Shown: positions 1 through 7,618 of the stretch, piece after piece
How positions within the stretch are numbered: position 1 is the first letter of the stretch
How the letters are laid out: each line of letters starts with the position of its first letter
NCBI GenBank assembly: GCA_942490645.1
Contig: CALNXN010000001.1
Span: 39,003-103,002 of the forward strand
DNA from: CALNXN01 sp942490645
GTDB lineage: Bacteria > Pseudomonadota > Alphaproteobacteria > Rhodobacterales > Rhodobacteraceae
DNA length: 64,000 bases
Direction of reading: 5' to 3'
Program-made: the position numbers and the translations under genes
The notes under the pieces: generated by a model
The model's database searches: none
Told to the model about the DNA's origin: nothing
The model's input: only the letters and a program-made list of their open reading frames with translations

Positions 1-235
1 CGGCCGTTGGCAGGTAGATTACCCTGTAGTCGCCATCGCCCCGTGTGACATTCCAGCATTTCTGCGTGATCCCGCCCGAAAAGTTCACTGTTACCTGACG
101 GGGGCGACGTCGGACCTTGGCGAAATCTTCTGCCGTACGGCGCAGGATGGTGTCCTCGCTCTGCGCGGCATCCGCCAATTCCACATCGATCAGCGCTGAA
201 ATCCGCTCAGGAATGGACAGATCAGGTGCGATCAC
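1..235 (-). CDS. Partial hypothetical protein (5' part only)
   Basis: The reading frame starts at a GTG whose last bases form a 4-bp GTGA overlap with the stop of the amidohydrolase upstream of it, so the two are almost certainly translationally coupled. The visible 78 residues begin V-I-A-P-D-L-S-I-P-E-R and contain a basic stretch (KVRRRPRQ) followed by a beta-strand-like segment ending at the window edge. I do not recognise a family. Its position downstream of a beta-ureidopropionase-type gene suggests a role tied to reductive pyrimidine degradation, but that is inference from context only. The 3' end lies outside the window. Confidence 0.6.
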   Translation of the reverse strand, partial: MIAPDLSIPERISALIDVELADAAQSEDTILRRTAEDFAKVRRRPRQVTVNFSGGITQKCWNVTRGDGDYRVIYLPTA

Positions 236-1482
236 CCCACAATCTCCGCTGTCTCCACGACCGCGTGCATCAAGACATCTGCGCCCGCCATCGCCCATTC
301 CTTGGAAATCTCTTCGGCCTCATTGTGGCTCAACCCGTCCACGCAAGGGCACATTACCATCGCGGTGGGCGCCACGCGATTGATCCAGCATGCATCATGC
401 CCAGCCCCGGATATCAGGTTCATGTGGCTGTACCCCAACCGTTCTGCTGCACTGCGCACCGCCGTGACGCAGCCCTCATCAAAAGCCACCGGATCAAACC
501 CACCGACTTTTTCAAACTCGATCCCCAGACCCATGTCATCGGCGATCTTCTGCGCCTCCACACGCAGCCGCGCCTCCATGTCCTCGATCACGCTCAATTC
601 AGGCGAGCGGAAATCGACCGTGAACACCACCTTGCCCGGGATCACATTGCGCGAATTGGGGTAGACGTCGATATGTCCCGCCGCCCCCACGGCGTGCGGT
701 GCATGCGACCAGGCGATCTCGTCCACCTTGTCGAGGATCCGCGCCATTCCGAGGCCCGCATTCTTGCGCATGGGCATCGGCGTAGAACCTGTGTGGCTGT
801 CCTTGCCCGTCAGCGTGATCTGGGTCCAGCTCAGACCCTGCCCGTGGGTGACGACACCGATGTCTTTGCCCTCGGCCTCCAATATCGGGCCCTGTTCAAT
901 ATGCAGCTCGAAGAACGCGTGCATTTTGCGCGCACCGACGTCTTCGTCACCGCGCCATCCGATCCGTTTCAACTCATCCCCGAACGCCTTGCCGTCCGCA
1001 TCGACACGGTCGTACGCCCACTCCTGCGTATGAATACCCGCGAACACACCTGACGACAGCATCGCGGGCGCATACCGCGTGCCTTCTTCATTAGTGAAGT
1101 TCGTCACGACGATTGGATGCTTGGTCTGAATGCCCAGATCATTTAGCGTGCGGATAATTTCCAACCCGCCCAAAACGCCCAAAACGCCATCATATTTTCC
1201 GCCTGTTGGCTGCGTATCCAGATGGCTTCCCACGTAGACAGGCAGTGCATCAGGGTCCGTCCCTTCGCGCCGTGCGAACATGTTGCCCATCTGATCAAGG
1301 CCCATGGTACAGCCCGCCGCCTCGCACCAACTCTGGAACAAGGCGCGGCCCTCCGCGTCTTCATCCGTCAGGGTTTGACGGTTGTTTCCACCAGCCACGC
1401 CAGGCCCGATCTTGGCCATATCCATCAGGCTGTCCCACAAACGATCCGGGTTGATTTTGAGGTTTTGTCCGGGGGCGCTCAT
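232..1482 (-). CDS. Zn-dependent amidohydrolase, beta-ureidopropionase / N-carbamoyl-L-amino acid hydrolase type
   Basis: A 416-residue protein of the M20-like hydantoinase/carbamoylase family. Dinuclear metal ligands are visible: H87 and D89 in GSHLDTQPTGG, D98 in KYDGVLG, the E132-E133 pair in TNEEGTRYAP, H194 in ELHIEQGP, and a C-terminal His near residue 388. In this family the enzyme removes the N-carbamoyl group from beta-ureidopropionate or N-carbamoyl amino acids. Because preT-preA and rutR lie next to it, cleavage of N-carbamoyl-beta-alanine, the last step of reductive pyrimidine breakdown, is the most likely role (inference). The start at MSAPGQ is chosen over an upstream in-frame codon because AAAGGA precedes it by six bases. 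The palindrome at 1530-1545 lies in its promoter region. Allantoate amidohydrolase is a related alternative. Confidence 0.88.
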   Translation of the reverse strand: MSAPGQNLKINPDRLWDSLMDMAKIGPGVAGGNNRQTLTDEDAEGRALFQSWCEAAGCTMGLDQMGNMFARREGTDPDALPVYVGSHLDTQPTGGKYDGVLGVLGGLEIIRTLNDLGIQTKHPIVVTNFTNEEGTRYAPAMLSSGVFAGIHTQEWAYDRVDADGKAFGDELKRIGWRGDEDVGARKMHAFFELHIEQGPILEAEGKDIGVVTHGQGLSWTQITLTGKDSHTGSTPMPMRKNAGLGMARILDKVDEIAWSHAPHAVGAAGHIDVYPNSRNVIPGKVVFTVDFRSPELSVIEDMEARLRVEAQKIADDMGLGIEFEKVGGFDPVAFDEGCVTAVRSAAERLGYSHMNLISGAGHDACWINRVAPTAMVMCPCVDGLSHNEAEEISKEWAMAGADVLMHAVVETAEIVG

Positions 1483-1529
1483 GGTCCGTCCTTTCGCATA
1501 GCGCAGGCACAAACGGGTGAGCCTGTTTT

Positions 1530-1577
1530 TTTACCATTTGGTAAATCAACGATTGTCGCTAGAATGGACACTGTCAA
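1530..1577 (-). promoter_or_regulatory. Candidate promoter with RutR-type operator
   Basis: A perfect 16-bp palindrome TTTACCATTTGGTAAA occupies 1530-1545. It matches the arrangement of the E. coli RutR site (TTGACCA, two bases, TGGTCAA), differing at one position per half-site. A perfect TTGACA lies at 1577-1572 on the minus strand, which would place the start of transcription close to the palindrome, so a bound repressor would block the start site. The -10 element is not clear. A second copy of the palindrome lies before preT. Confidence 0.7.
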
Positions 1578-1653
1578 GTCTTGCTTTCGAGGATCGGACC
1601 CGCTTTGAACTGTTCTGACCAATAAACCAGCAAGCGCTGTACAGGATGACAGA

Positions 1654-2271
1654 TTGACCGACGAGAAGCCCAAGAAAAACAGCCGCATTCAGCAACGCAA
1701 CAGGAGTCGTATTCTGGATGCAGCGCTCGATACCTTTTCGCAGTTGGGCTATCGCGGTGCCACACTTGACCAGATCGCCGAGACATCGGGCCTAAGCAAG
1801 CCGAACATCCTCTATTACTTTGATGGAAAAGAAGAAATTCACGTCACGTTGCTGAACCAGTTGATGGAAACATGGCTTGATCCACTGGTAGAGCTTGATC
1901 CCAATGGCGACCCATTGCCCGAAATTCTGGGTTATGTTCAGCGCAAACTGGAGATGGCGCGCGATCTGCCGCGCGAAAGTCGTCTCTTTGCCGGTGAAAT
2001 CCTGCAAGGCGCGCCACGCATGGCCCCCCACCTCAAAAGCGGGTTGCAGCCGCTGTTTGACGCCAAATGCGCCGTCATTCAGAATTGGATGGACAAGGGA
2101 CATCTGGCCCCGGTCGACCCCCGGCATCTGATCTTTTCAATTTGGGCGACGACACAGCACTACGCCGATTTTGCAGCGCAAGTCGAAGTGCTCATGGACG
2201 GCGAGGATGATCCGTATGACAGCGCGCAAGCATACCTCACGACGCTTTTCACACGCCTGCTGACCCCTTAA
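1654..2271 (+). CDS. rutR: TetR-family regulator RutR (pyrimidine-responsive)
   Basis: A 205-residue TetR-family protein. The N-terminal helix-turn-helix spans roughly residues 15-62 (RSRILDAALDTFSQLGYRG, then LSKPNILYYFDGKEEI). The C-terminal part carries stretches typical of RutR, such as HLIFSIWATTQHYADFA. RutR of E. coli controls pyrimidine use and is released from DNA by uracil. Here the targets are probably the divergent amidohydrolase and preT-preA, since both have a matching palindrome. The start codon is TTG, preceded by AGGA at seven-base spacing; an overlapping ATG eight bases upstream runs into an immediate stop. Confidence 0.9.
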   Translation: MTDEKPKKNSRIQQRNRSRILDAALDTFSQLGYRGATLDQIAETSGLSKPNILYYFDGKEEIHVTLLNQLMETWLDPLVELDPNGDPLPEILGYVQRKLEMARDLPRESRLFAGEILQGAPRMAPHLKSGLQPLFDAKCAVIQNWMDKGHLAPVDPRHLIFSIWATTQHYADFAAQVEVLMDGEDDPYDSAQAYLTTLFTRLLTP

Positions 2272-2294
2272 CGGTTCATCAACCAACAGAACCG
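2272..2294 (+). terminator. Weak stem-loop after rutR
   Basis: A 6-bp inverted repeat, CGGTTC and GAACCG around an 11-base loop, begins directly after the rutR stop codon. Only a short T-containing tail (ATTTG) follows, so it may be a weak terminator or a 3' stabilising hairpin. Confidence 0.3.
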
Positions 2295-2382
2295 ATTTGA
2301 GGGGATTTCAACACTTCATTCATGTTTACATCTGCTTAATGGTTACGGGTGGCGGGCTCCGTAGACAGAATTGGAGCGCAGC

Positions 2383-2859
2383 ATGACATCAATATCCCTG
2401 ATTGCACCCTATGCACCTCAGCCGGCGGTTTCGTCGGTGGCAGATGCTGGCGTGCCACTGACCCAAACAACACTTCCCTCGACAGGGGCGGCATCCAGCA
2501 GCAATGCAGGCACCGCGTCCGACCAGTCCGGAACAGGCGCAGGCAACGGCACAGGCACAGGCGGAGCGTTCACGGCCGCTTTGCTGGAGCGGGCACGCGG
2601 GTCTGACAAGCCGCTCAGCGCGACGCCCAAGTCAGTTGTCGAAGCGCAGAGTAAAAGCGACGAAACCGCCGCGTTCCTTGCAGAGCAACAAGCTCAAAAA
2701 GCCCAAGCGCGATCGGAAGAAACCGCCCGCGTTGATGCCCAACAAACCCAAGCGCAAGCCCAAGATCGTGCGGAAGCAGAGGCCGCCACACGCGCGAAAG
2801 AGTTCAAAATGCCAAACCCTCTACCAACGGCCCCGATCTTGGAAACTGATGATGCCTGA
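2383..2859 (+). CDS. Hypothetical Ala/Gln-rich protein
   Basis: A 158-residue low-complexity protein. The first half is rich in Ser, Thr, Gly and Ala, with a GTGAGNGTGTGG stretch. From about residue 85 to 145 it is a charged Ala/Gln/Glu/Lys segment (EEQ, QAQ, AQAQDRAEAEA patterns), probably a coiled coil or extended helix. There is no signal peptide or membrane segment. The start at MTSISL is chosen because GGAG lies seven bases upstream. It is convergent with preA, whose stop is only a few bases away. No family is recognised; it could be a flagellar hook-length or structural fragment, but nothing in the sequence proves this. Confidence 0.55.
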   Translation: MTSISLIAPYAPQPAVSSVADAGVPLTQTTLPSTGAASSSNAGTASDQSGTGAGNGTGTGGAFTAALLERARGSDKPLSATPKSVVEAQSKSDETAAFLAEQQAQKAQARSEETARVDAQQTQAQAQDRAEAEAATRAKEFKMPNPLPTAPILETDDA

Positions 2860-2862
2860 CGG

Positions 2863-4167
2863 CTATTCCGCCGCCCTGGCGGTTGGGTTATTGGGGTGTG
2901 TTGTCCAGTTGGCATAATCCGGCTCGACAACTTTTCCGGTACGCGGATCAACCATGCCCGGCGTCATTGCCTCCATCGTGATGCAGTTTTCGACCGGGCA
3001 TACGTTGACACACAGGTTACACGCGACGCACTCGCCATCAATCACTTCGAACACGCGCTCAGGTGACATGGAAATGGCCTGATGCGAGGTATCTTCGCAG
3101 GCTGCAAAACAGCGCCCACAGGAAATGCAAAGATCCTGATTGATCTTGGCCTTGGCAACGTAATTAAGATTCAAATATTGCCAGTCGGTCACATTCGGCA
3201 CCGCAGCACCGCGAAAATCATCAATGCTGGTGTGGCCTTTTTCATCCATCCAGTCGGACAGACCACTGATCATTTCCTGAACGATCTTGAAACCATATGT
3301 CATGGCCGCAGTACAAACCTGCACGTTGCCACAGCCCAACGTGATGAACTCTGCCGCATCCCGCCACGTTGTAATGCCGCCAATGCCTGAAATGGGCAGG
3401 CCCTGCGTGTCGGCGCCGCGCGCGATTTCCGATACCATCGACATGGCGATAGGTTTTACGGCCGGTCCGCAATAACCGCCATGCGATCCCTGACCGTCGA
3501 TCGACGGCTCAGGCGACATGGTATCAAGGTTCACAGACGTGATCGAATTGATCGTGTTGATCAGGCTGACCGCATCCGCCCCACCCGCCTTGGCGGCCGC
3601 TGCGGGTTTGCGAATGTCGGTTATGTTAGGTGTCAGCTTTACGATAACGGGTTTTGAGTAGTACTGCTTGCACCACCGCGTCACCATTTCGATGTATTCC
3701 GGCACCTGACCGACTGCGGCGCCCATGCCGCGTTCACTCATGCCGTGCGGGCAGCCGAAGTTCAGCTCGATCCCGTCGGCACCGGTATCTTCGACCAACG
3801 GCAGAATGGCTTTCCAGGCCTCTTCTTCGCAAGGGACCATGATCGATACGATCATCGCCCGATCAGGGTAATCCGCTTTGACGCGCTTGATCTCTTCGAG
3901 GTTTGTGTAGAGATCCCGGTCAGTGATCAGCTCGATGTTATTAAGGCCCAAGAGACGTCGGTCCGCCCCATAGATCGCGCCATAACGTGGGCCATTTACA
4001 TTGACGACCGGCGGGCCTTCGGATCCGAGGGTCTTCCAAACGACGCCCCCCCATCCCGCCTCAAATGCCCGGCGGACGTTGTATTCCTTGTCTGTTGGCG
4101 GCGCAGAGGCCAGCCAGAACGGGTTGGGCGAAGTGATCCCTACAAATTCGCTTTTCAGATCAGCCAT
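2863..4167 (-). CDS. preA: NAD-dependent dihydropyrimidine dehydrogenase subunit PreA
   Basis: A 434-residue protein: a dihydroorotate-dehydrogenase-like FMN TIM barrel (about residues 1-310) followed by a two-cluster ferredoxin domain. The 4Fe-4S ligands are visible as CISCGRCFAAC (Cys 347, 350, 353, 357) and CVACNLCVNVC (380, 383, 386, 390). The barrel carries ELNFGCPHG, typical of the dihydropyrimidine dehydrogenase group. PreA with PreT reduces uracil and thymine to the 5,6-dihydro forms, the first step of reductive pyrimidine catabolism. It lies 92 bp behind preT, and AGGAG precedes the ATG. The operon is probably controlled from the RutR-type site at 5637. Confidence 0.95.
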   Translation of the reverse strand: MADLKSEFVGITSPNPFWLASAPPTDKEYNVRRAFEAGWGGVVWKTLGSEGPPVVNVNGPRYGAIYGADRRLLGLNNIELITDRDLYTNLEEIKRVKADYPDRAMIVSIMVPCEEEAWKAILPLVEDTGADGIELNFGCPHGMSERGMGAAVGQVPEYIEMVTRWCKQYYSKPVIVKLTPNITDIRKPAAAAKAGGADAVSLINTINSITSVNLDTMSPEPSIDGQGSHGGYCGPAVKPIAMSMVSEIARGADTQGLPISGIGGITTWRDAAEFITLGCGNVQVCTAAMTYGFKIVQEMISGLSDWMDEKGHTSIDDFRGAAVPNVTDWQYLNLNYVAKAKINQDLCISCGRCFAACEDTSHQAISMSPERVFEVIDGECVACNLCVNVCPVENCITMEAMTPGMVDPRTGKVVEPDYANWTTHPNNPTARAAE

Positions 4168-4259
4168 TCAAGGTCTCCTGCTTGCATGTTCTGCAACAAC
4201 AATCGTTTCTACTTTGATTGGGTCGCGACAGGCGCTGTGGCCCTTGTGACCCCGTGGTC

Positions 4260-5582
4260 TCAGCCCATCAAATGCGTGTGTATGTCCATCGCGGCATCGC
4301 GCCCTTCGGCGACAGCGGTCACTGTCAGGTCATCGCCACCGGATGCGCAATCACCGCCTGCCCAGATGCCTGACACACTGGTGCGCCCGGCATCGTCCAC
4401 CTTGATCTTGCGCCCATCCAATTCCGGCAAATCATCACCTTCCAGCGTTTGCCCGATCGCCTTGAACACCTGATCCGCAGTCAATCTCAAATGCTGGCCA
4501 GTGCCCTGCATCGCGTCATCGACATACTCAAACTCGACCTCGCGCACGGCACCGTTGCCATGAACCGCCACTGGAATTGCCTGGGTGACAATCCGCACAC
4601 CTTTGCTGGCAGCCAGATCCTGTTCAAACACGCTCGCATTCATCCGGTCGCGTCCCCGGCGGTAAACCAGCGTCACGTTGAGCGCCCCAAGCAGTTTGGC
4701 CTGAACAGCGGCATCCACCGCAGTCATTCCGCCGCCAATGACAATCACATCGCGGCCAACGGGCACCTTGCCCAAATCGCTGGCCTGCCGCAGGGTCGCG
4801 ATAAAGTCGACCGCATCCGCGACACCGTCTTTATCCTCGCCCGGCGCACCCAGAGCGTTCACGCCACCAAGCCCCATACCCAAAAACACCGCATCATGCG
4901 CCGATTGAAGCGCGCTGAGCGTGATGTCGGCCCCCAACGCCTGTCCGTAGCGCATCTCGATCCCGCCGATCTGCAGCAGCCAATCCACCTCGGCCTGCGC
5001 ATAGCCGCCGGTGGTCTTGTAGGTCGCGATTCCAAATTCGTTCAAACCACCGGGTTTCGCGGCCGCATCATACACCACCACGTCGTGCCCCAGCATCGCC
5101 AAACGGTGCGCACAGGATAAGCCCGCAGGCCCTGCGCCGACCACGGCGACAGATTTCCCCGTCGCTTGTGCACGGGTGAAAGGATGCACCCCCTTAGTTT
5201 GTAGGTGATCCGTCGCATAGCGCTGCAGCTGACCGATCAGCACCGGTTTGCCTTCCGCCAGTTCCCGCACACAGGCCTCTTCGCACAGCGTTTCCGTTGG
5301 ACAGACCCGCGCGCACATGCCGCCCATGATGTTCTGGCTCAGGATCGTTTTGGCAGCGGCATCCGGCGTGCCGGTCGCGATCTGGCGGATAAACAAGGGG
5401 ATGTCGATGTCCGTCGGGCAGGCGGTGATGCAGGGCGCATCATGGCAGAAGTAACAGCGATCCGCCGCCACCAGCGCCTCGTGTCCGTCGAGCGGCGGAT
5501 GCAGATCCGAAAACTGATCCGCATAGGCATCGGCATCAAGTCGCCCTGCCACAATACCCGGAGTGAATTGGTCCTGCGCCAT
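4260..5582 (-). CDS. preT: NAD-dependent dihydropyrimidine dehydrogenase subunit PreT
   Basis: A 440-residue glutamate-synthase-small-subunit-like flavoprotein. An N-terminal Fe-S region holds Cys 43, 46, 51, 55 and Cys 90, 94, 100, 104 (CYFCHDAPCITAC, CARVC...CEEAC). A FAD-binding GAGPAGLSCA follows near residues 149-158, and a second dinucleotide fold (GGGMTAVDAA) near residue 290. It passes electrons from NAD(P)H to PreA. It is the first gene of preT-preA. The ATG has AGAGGG upstream. The promoter contains a palindrome almost identical to that before the amidohydrolase. Confidence 0.94.
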   Translation of the reverse strand: MAQDQFTPGIVAGRLDADAYADQFSDLHPPLDGHEALVAADRCYFCHDAPCITACPTDIDIPLFIRQIATGTPDAAAKTILSQNIMGGMCARVCPTETLCEEACVRELAEGKPVLIGQLQRYATDHLQTKGVHPFTRAQATGKSVAVVGAGPAGLSCAHRLAMLGHDVVVYDAAAKPGGLNEFGIATYKTTGGYAQAEVDWLLQIGGIEMRYGQALGADITLSALQSAHDAVFLGMGLGGVNALGAPGEDKDGVADAVDFIATLRQASDLGKVPVGRDVIVIGGGMTAVDAAVQAKLLGALNVTLVYRRGRDRMNASVFEQDLAASKGVRIVTQAIPVAVHGNGAVREVEFEYVDDAMQGTGQHLRLTADQVFKAIGQTLEGDDLPELDGRKIKVDDAGRTSVSGIWAGGDCASGGDDLTVTAVAEGRDAAMDIHTHLMG

Positions 5583-5636
5583 GCGCGATCCCTCTTGTTG
5601 AATGTCGTTAAAATCAGGCTGTCATGGAACACTTTT

Positions 5637-5664
5637 TTTATCAACTGGTAAAATTTGTATTCAA
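5637..5664 (-). promoter_or_regulatory. preT promoter with RutR-type operator
   Basis: The palindrome TTTATCAACTGGTAAA at 5637-5652 differs from the 1530-1545 site by one base in the arms. On the minus strand a TTGAAT (5664-5659) and a GATAAA (5642-5637) are separated by 16 bases and could be -35 and -10 boxes. The palindrome would then cover the spacer and the -10, a classical repressor position. The box assignment is by eye. Confidence 0.62.
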
Positions 5665-5889
5665 CTCTGGCACCGTGCCCTTTGCTTAAATCACAGGCAC
5701 ATAGGAGGTTGATAGAACTGGCCCTAGGCTTGATCACCTCAAAGACAGGCGAACGGAGTCAATGCCAACACCTCCCGTAAGGCGGGAAGTCGCCCACGCG
5801 ATCCTGTCACAAAAGCTTTGCTTGAAAAATGTGCACTTCGCCTCATTATTTGCGTGCGACGCGAATACCAATCGACCACTGCTCCTAAC

Positions 5890-5923
5890 GGCTCAGTTCC
5901 CTCGATCTGCTATCGACTGAGCC
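5890..5923 (+). promoter_or_regulatory. Stem-loop in cold-shock mRNA leader
   Basis: A perfect 8-bp inverted repeat (GGCTCAGT at 5890-5897, ACTGAGCC at 5916-5923) encloses a second 4-bp stem (CGAT and ATCG) with a five-base one-sided bulge and a five-base loop. It ends 48 bases before the cold-shock gene start. It fits a structured 5' untranslated region, as is known for E. coli cspA, though this element is not obviously homologous. The rest of the 389-bp gap (5583-5971) shows no gene. Confidence 0.5.
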
Positions 5924-5971
5924 AAGCTGCCGCACAATGCGGGCAGTAAAGATTAATAGGAGACCACGGTT

Positions 5972-6178
5972 ATGGCTTCTGGCACCGTGAAATGGTTCAA
6001 CACAACCAAAGGCTACGGCTTCATCGCGCCTGACGGCGGCGGCAAAGACATTTTCGTTCATATTTCCGCTGTGGAGCGGGCCGGGCTGACCGGGCTTGCT
6101 GACGATCAAAAGGTGACTTTCGACATCGAAGCAGGTCGGGATGGCCGCGAAAGCGCGGCAAATATCGCGCTCGCCTGA
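5972..6178 (+). CDS. Cold-shock protein (CspA family)
   Basis: A 68-residue single cold-shock domain with both RNA-binding motifs: KGYGFIAP (RNP1-like) and DIFVHIS (RNP2). Such proteins bind single-stranded RNA and DNA and act as RNA chaperones. The length matches the family exactly. The ATG is preceded by TAGGAG. It is a single-gene unit with its own terminator immediately downstream. The leader hairpin at 5890-5923 may regulate it. Confidence 0.95.
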   Translation: MASGTVKWFNTTKGYGFIAPDGGGKDIFVHISAVERAGLTGLADDQKVTFDIEAGRDGRESAANIALA

Positions 6179-6210
6179 CCGCACCAAATACGGATTGAAT
6201 ATCAAAAATC

Positions 6211-6234
6211 GGGCGCTCTTGCAGCGCCCTTTTT
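6211..6234 (+). terminator. Rho-independent terminator of the cold-shock gene
   Basis: A 7-bp perfect stem GGGCGCT/AGCGCCC with loop CTTGC is followed by TTTTT. It sits 32 bases after the cold-shock stop and just before the convergent esterase gene. Confidence 0.9.
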
Positions 6235-6245
6235 CATGCGAAAGC

Positions 6246-6881
6246 TCAGGGTTTGATCTTGCCTACCAACTCCAACACGCGCGGCCCCACCACCTCAACG
6301 ATCCTTGATACACCTTCGGCATTAGGATGTATGCCATCGCCTTGCATGAACGCACGCGCCGCTGCTGGGTCGCCTTCTGCCGACAGCCCTTCGAAAAAGC
6401 TGGCCTGTAGAATCGCATCGTAATCACGCGCCAAATCCGGGTAGATCGCATCAAACGATGCCTTGTAGTCAGGCCCGTAATTTCCGGGTGCCTCCATCCC
6501 GATCAGCAGCACCTCGACATCCTGTTGTTGCGCGGCCGACAGTATACCCTCAAGGTTGGCGCGACTGACCTCCGGGGCCAGACCCCGCAGAACGTCATTG
6601 CCGCCCAAGGCCACGATCATGCCGTCCACATCGGGCGTCAGTGTCCATGCCACCCGCGACAGACCGCCCGCTGTCGTGTCACCCGATACACCGGCATTGA
6701 CCAGCCGCACCTGTGCGCCCTGTGCATCCAACCAAGATTGCAACTGCGGCACAAAACCCTGCTCCGGGACCAGTCCGTAGCCTTGCGTGAGGCTGTCGCC
6801 CAAAGCCGCAATCACCAGGTCTTCGGCCTGCGCCGCGCCTGCTAAACCAAAGACAATCCCAATGAATGCCTTGCGCATCAT
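6246..6881 (-). CDS. tesA: Arylesterase / TesA-type SGNH hydrolase, exported
   Basis: A 211-residue SGNH hydrolase with a short signal peptide (cleavage likely after AGAAQA, residue 19). Block I is GDSLTQGYG with Ser30. Block II contains NAGVSGDTTAGG, block III GGNDVLRG, and block V DGIHPNAEG with the catalytic Asp and His. TesA-type enzymes hydrolyse thioesters and esters in the periplasm. The start is ATG-ATG at 6881/6878; longer frames run into the divergent ABC gene and are rejected. As in E. coli, tesA is divergent from a ybbA-ybbP pair, which supports the call. Confidence 0.9.
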   Translation of the reverse strand: MMRKAFIGIVFGLAGAAQAEDLVIAALGDSLTQGYGLVPEQGFVPQLQSWLDAQGAQVRLVNAGVSGDTTAGGLSRVAWTLTPDVDGMIVALGGNDVLRGLAPEVSRANLEGILSAAQQQDVEVLLIGMEAPGNYGPDYKASFDAIYPDLARDYDAILQASFFEGLSAEGDPAAARAFMQGDGIHPNAEGVSRIVEVVGPRVLELVGKIKP

Positions 6882-6928
6882 GATCCAAGCTCCATATCCC
6901 AAACGTACCCCGACAAAGGCGTTGCCAC

Positions 6929-7618
6929 GTGAATGATCAAGTCTTCTCCCTGAAAAATGCGACGTTGTCACTGGATGGCAATGCCGGGCGCGTAGATATC
7001 CTTCAAGGGATTTCGCTGGATGTGGCCAAAGGTGAAACGCTCGGGCTGATCGGGCCGTCCGGGTCCGGCAAGTCATCTCTGCTGATGGTGATGGGCGGTT
7101 TGGAGCGGGCAACAGGCGGTACTGTCATGGCGCTCGGGCATGATCTGACTGGCATGAGCGAAGATCAACTGGCCCGCTTTCGCCGCGATCATATGGGCGT
7201 CGTGTTCCAGTCTTTCCACCTGATCCCCACAATGACCGCGTTGGAAAACGTGGCCACGCCGCTGGAACTGGCCGGCGACAAAGATGCATTTACCAGGGCG
7301 GCGGAGGAGTTGGACACCGTGGGCCTTGGGCACCGCGCGGGACACTACCCTTCGCAGTTGTCCGGTGGGGAACAACAGCGTGTCGCCCTCGCACGTGCCT
7401 CCGCCCCACGCCCCGATATATTGCTGGCCGATGAGCCAACAGGCAATCTGGATGGCACAAATGGTGCGGCTATCATCGACCTGCTGTTTTCGCTGCGTGA
7501 CAAACACGGGGCGACGCTGGTTCTGGTGACGCATTCCAACACTCTGGCCGCACGCTGCGACAGGGTCGTGCGACTGGCCGATGGCCGCATAGTCCCTCAA
7601 TCCAAGGCCGCCGAATGA
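6929..7618 (+). CDS. ybbA: ABC transporter ATP-binding protein, YbbA/LolD type
   Basis: A 229-residue ATPase. Walker A is GPSGSGKS (residues 42-49), the signature is LSGGEQQRVALARA, and Walker B is ILLADEPTGNLD. It lacks membrane segments and must pair with the permease, whose start overlaps its stop by the 4 bp ATGA. The family (MacB/LolD-like) powers FtsX-type permeases for release or export of lipophilic substrates; the substrate of YbbA/YbbP is not established. It is divergent from tesA with a 47-bp gap. Confidence 0.92.
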   Translation: MNDQVFSLKNATLSLDGNAGRVDILQGISLDVAKGETLGLIGPSGSGKSSLLMVMGGLERATGGTVMALGHDLTGMSEDQLARFRRDHMGVVFQSFHLIPTMTALENVATPLELAGDKDAFTRAAEELDTVGLGHRAGHYPSQLSGGEQQRVALARASAPRPDILLADEPTGNLDGTNGAAIIDLLFSLRDKHGATLVLVTHSNTLAARCDRVVRLADGRIVPQSKAAE

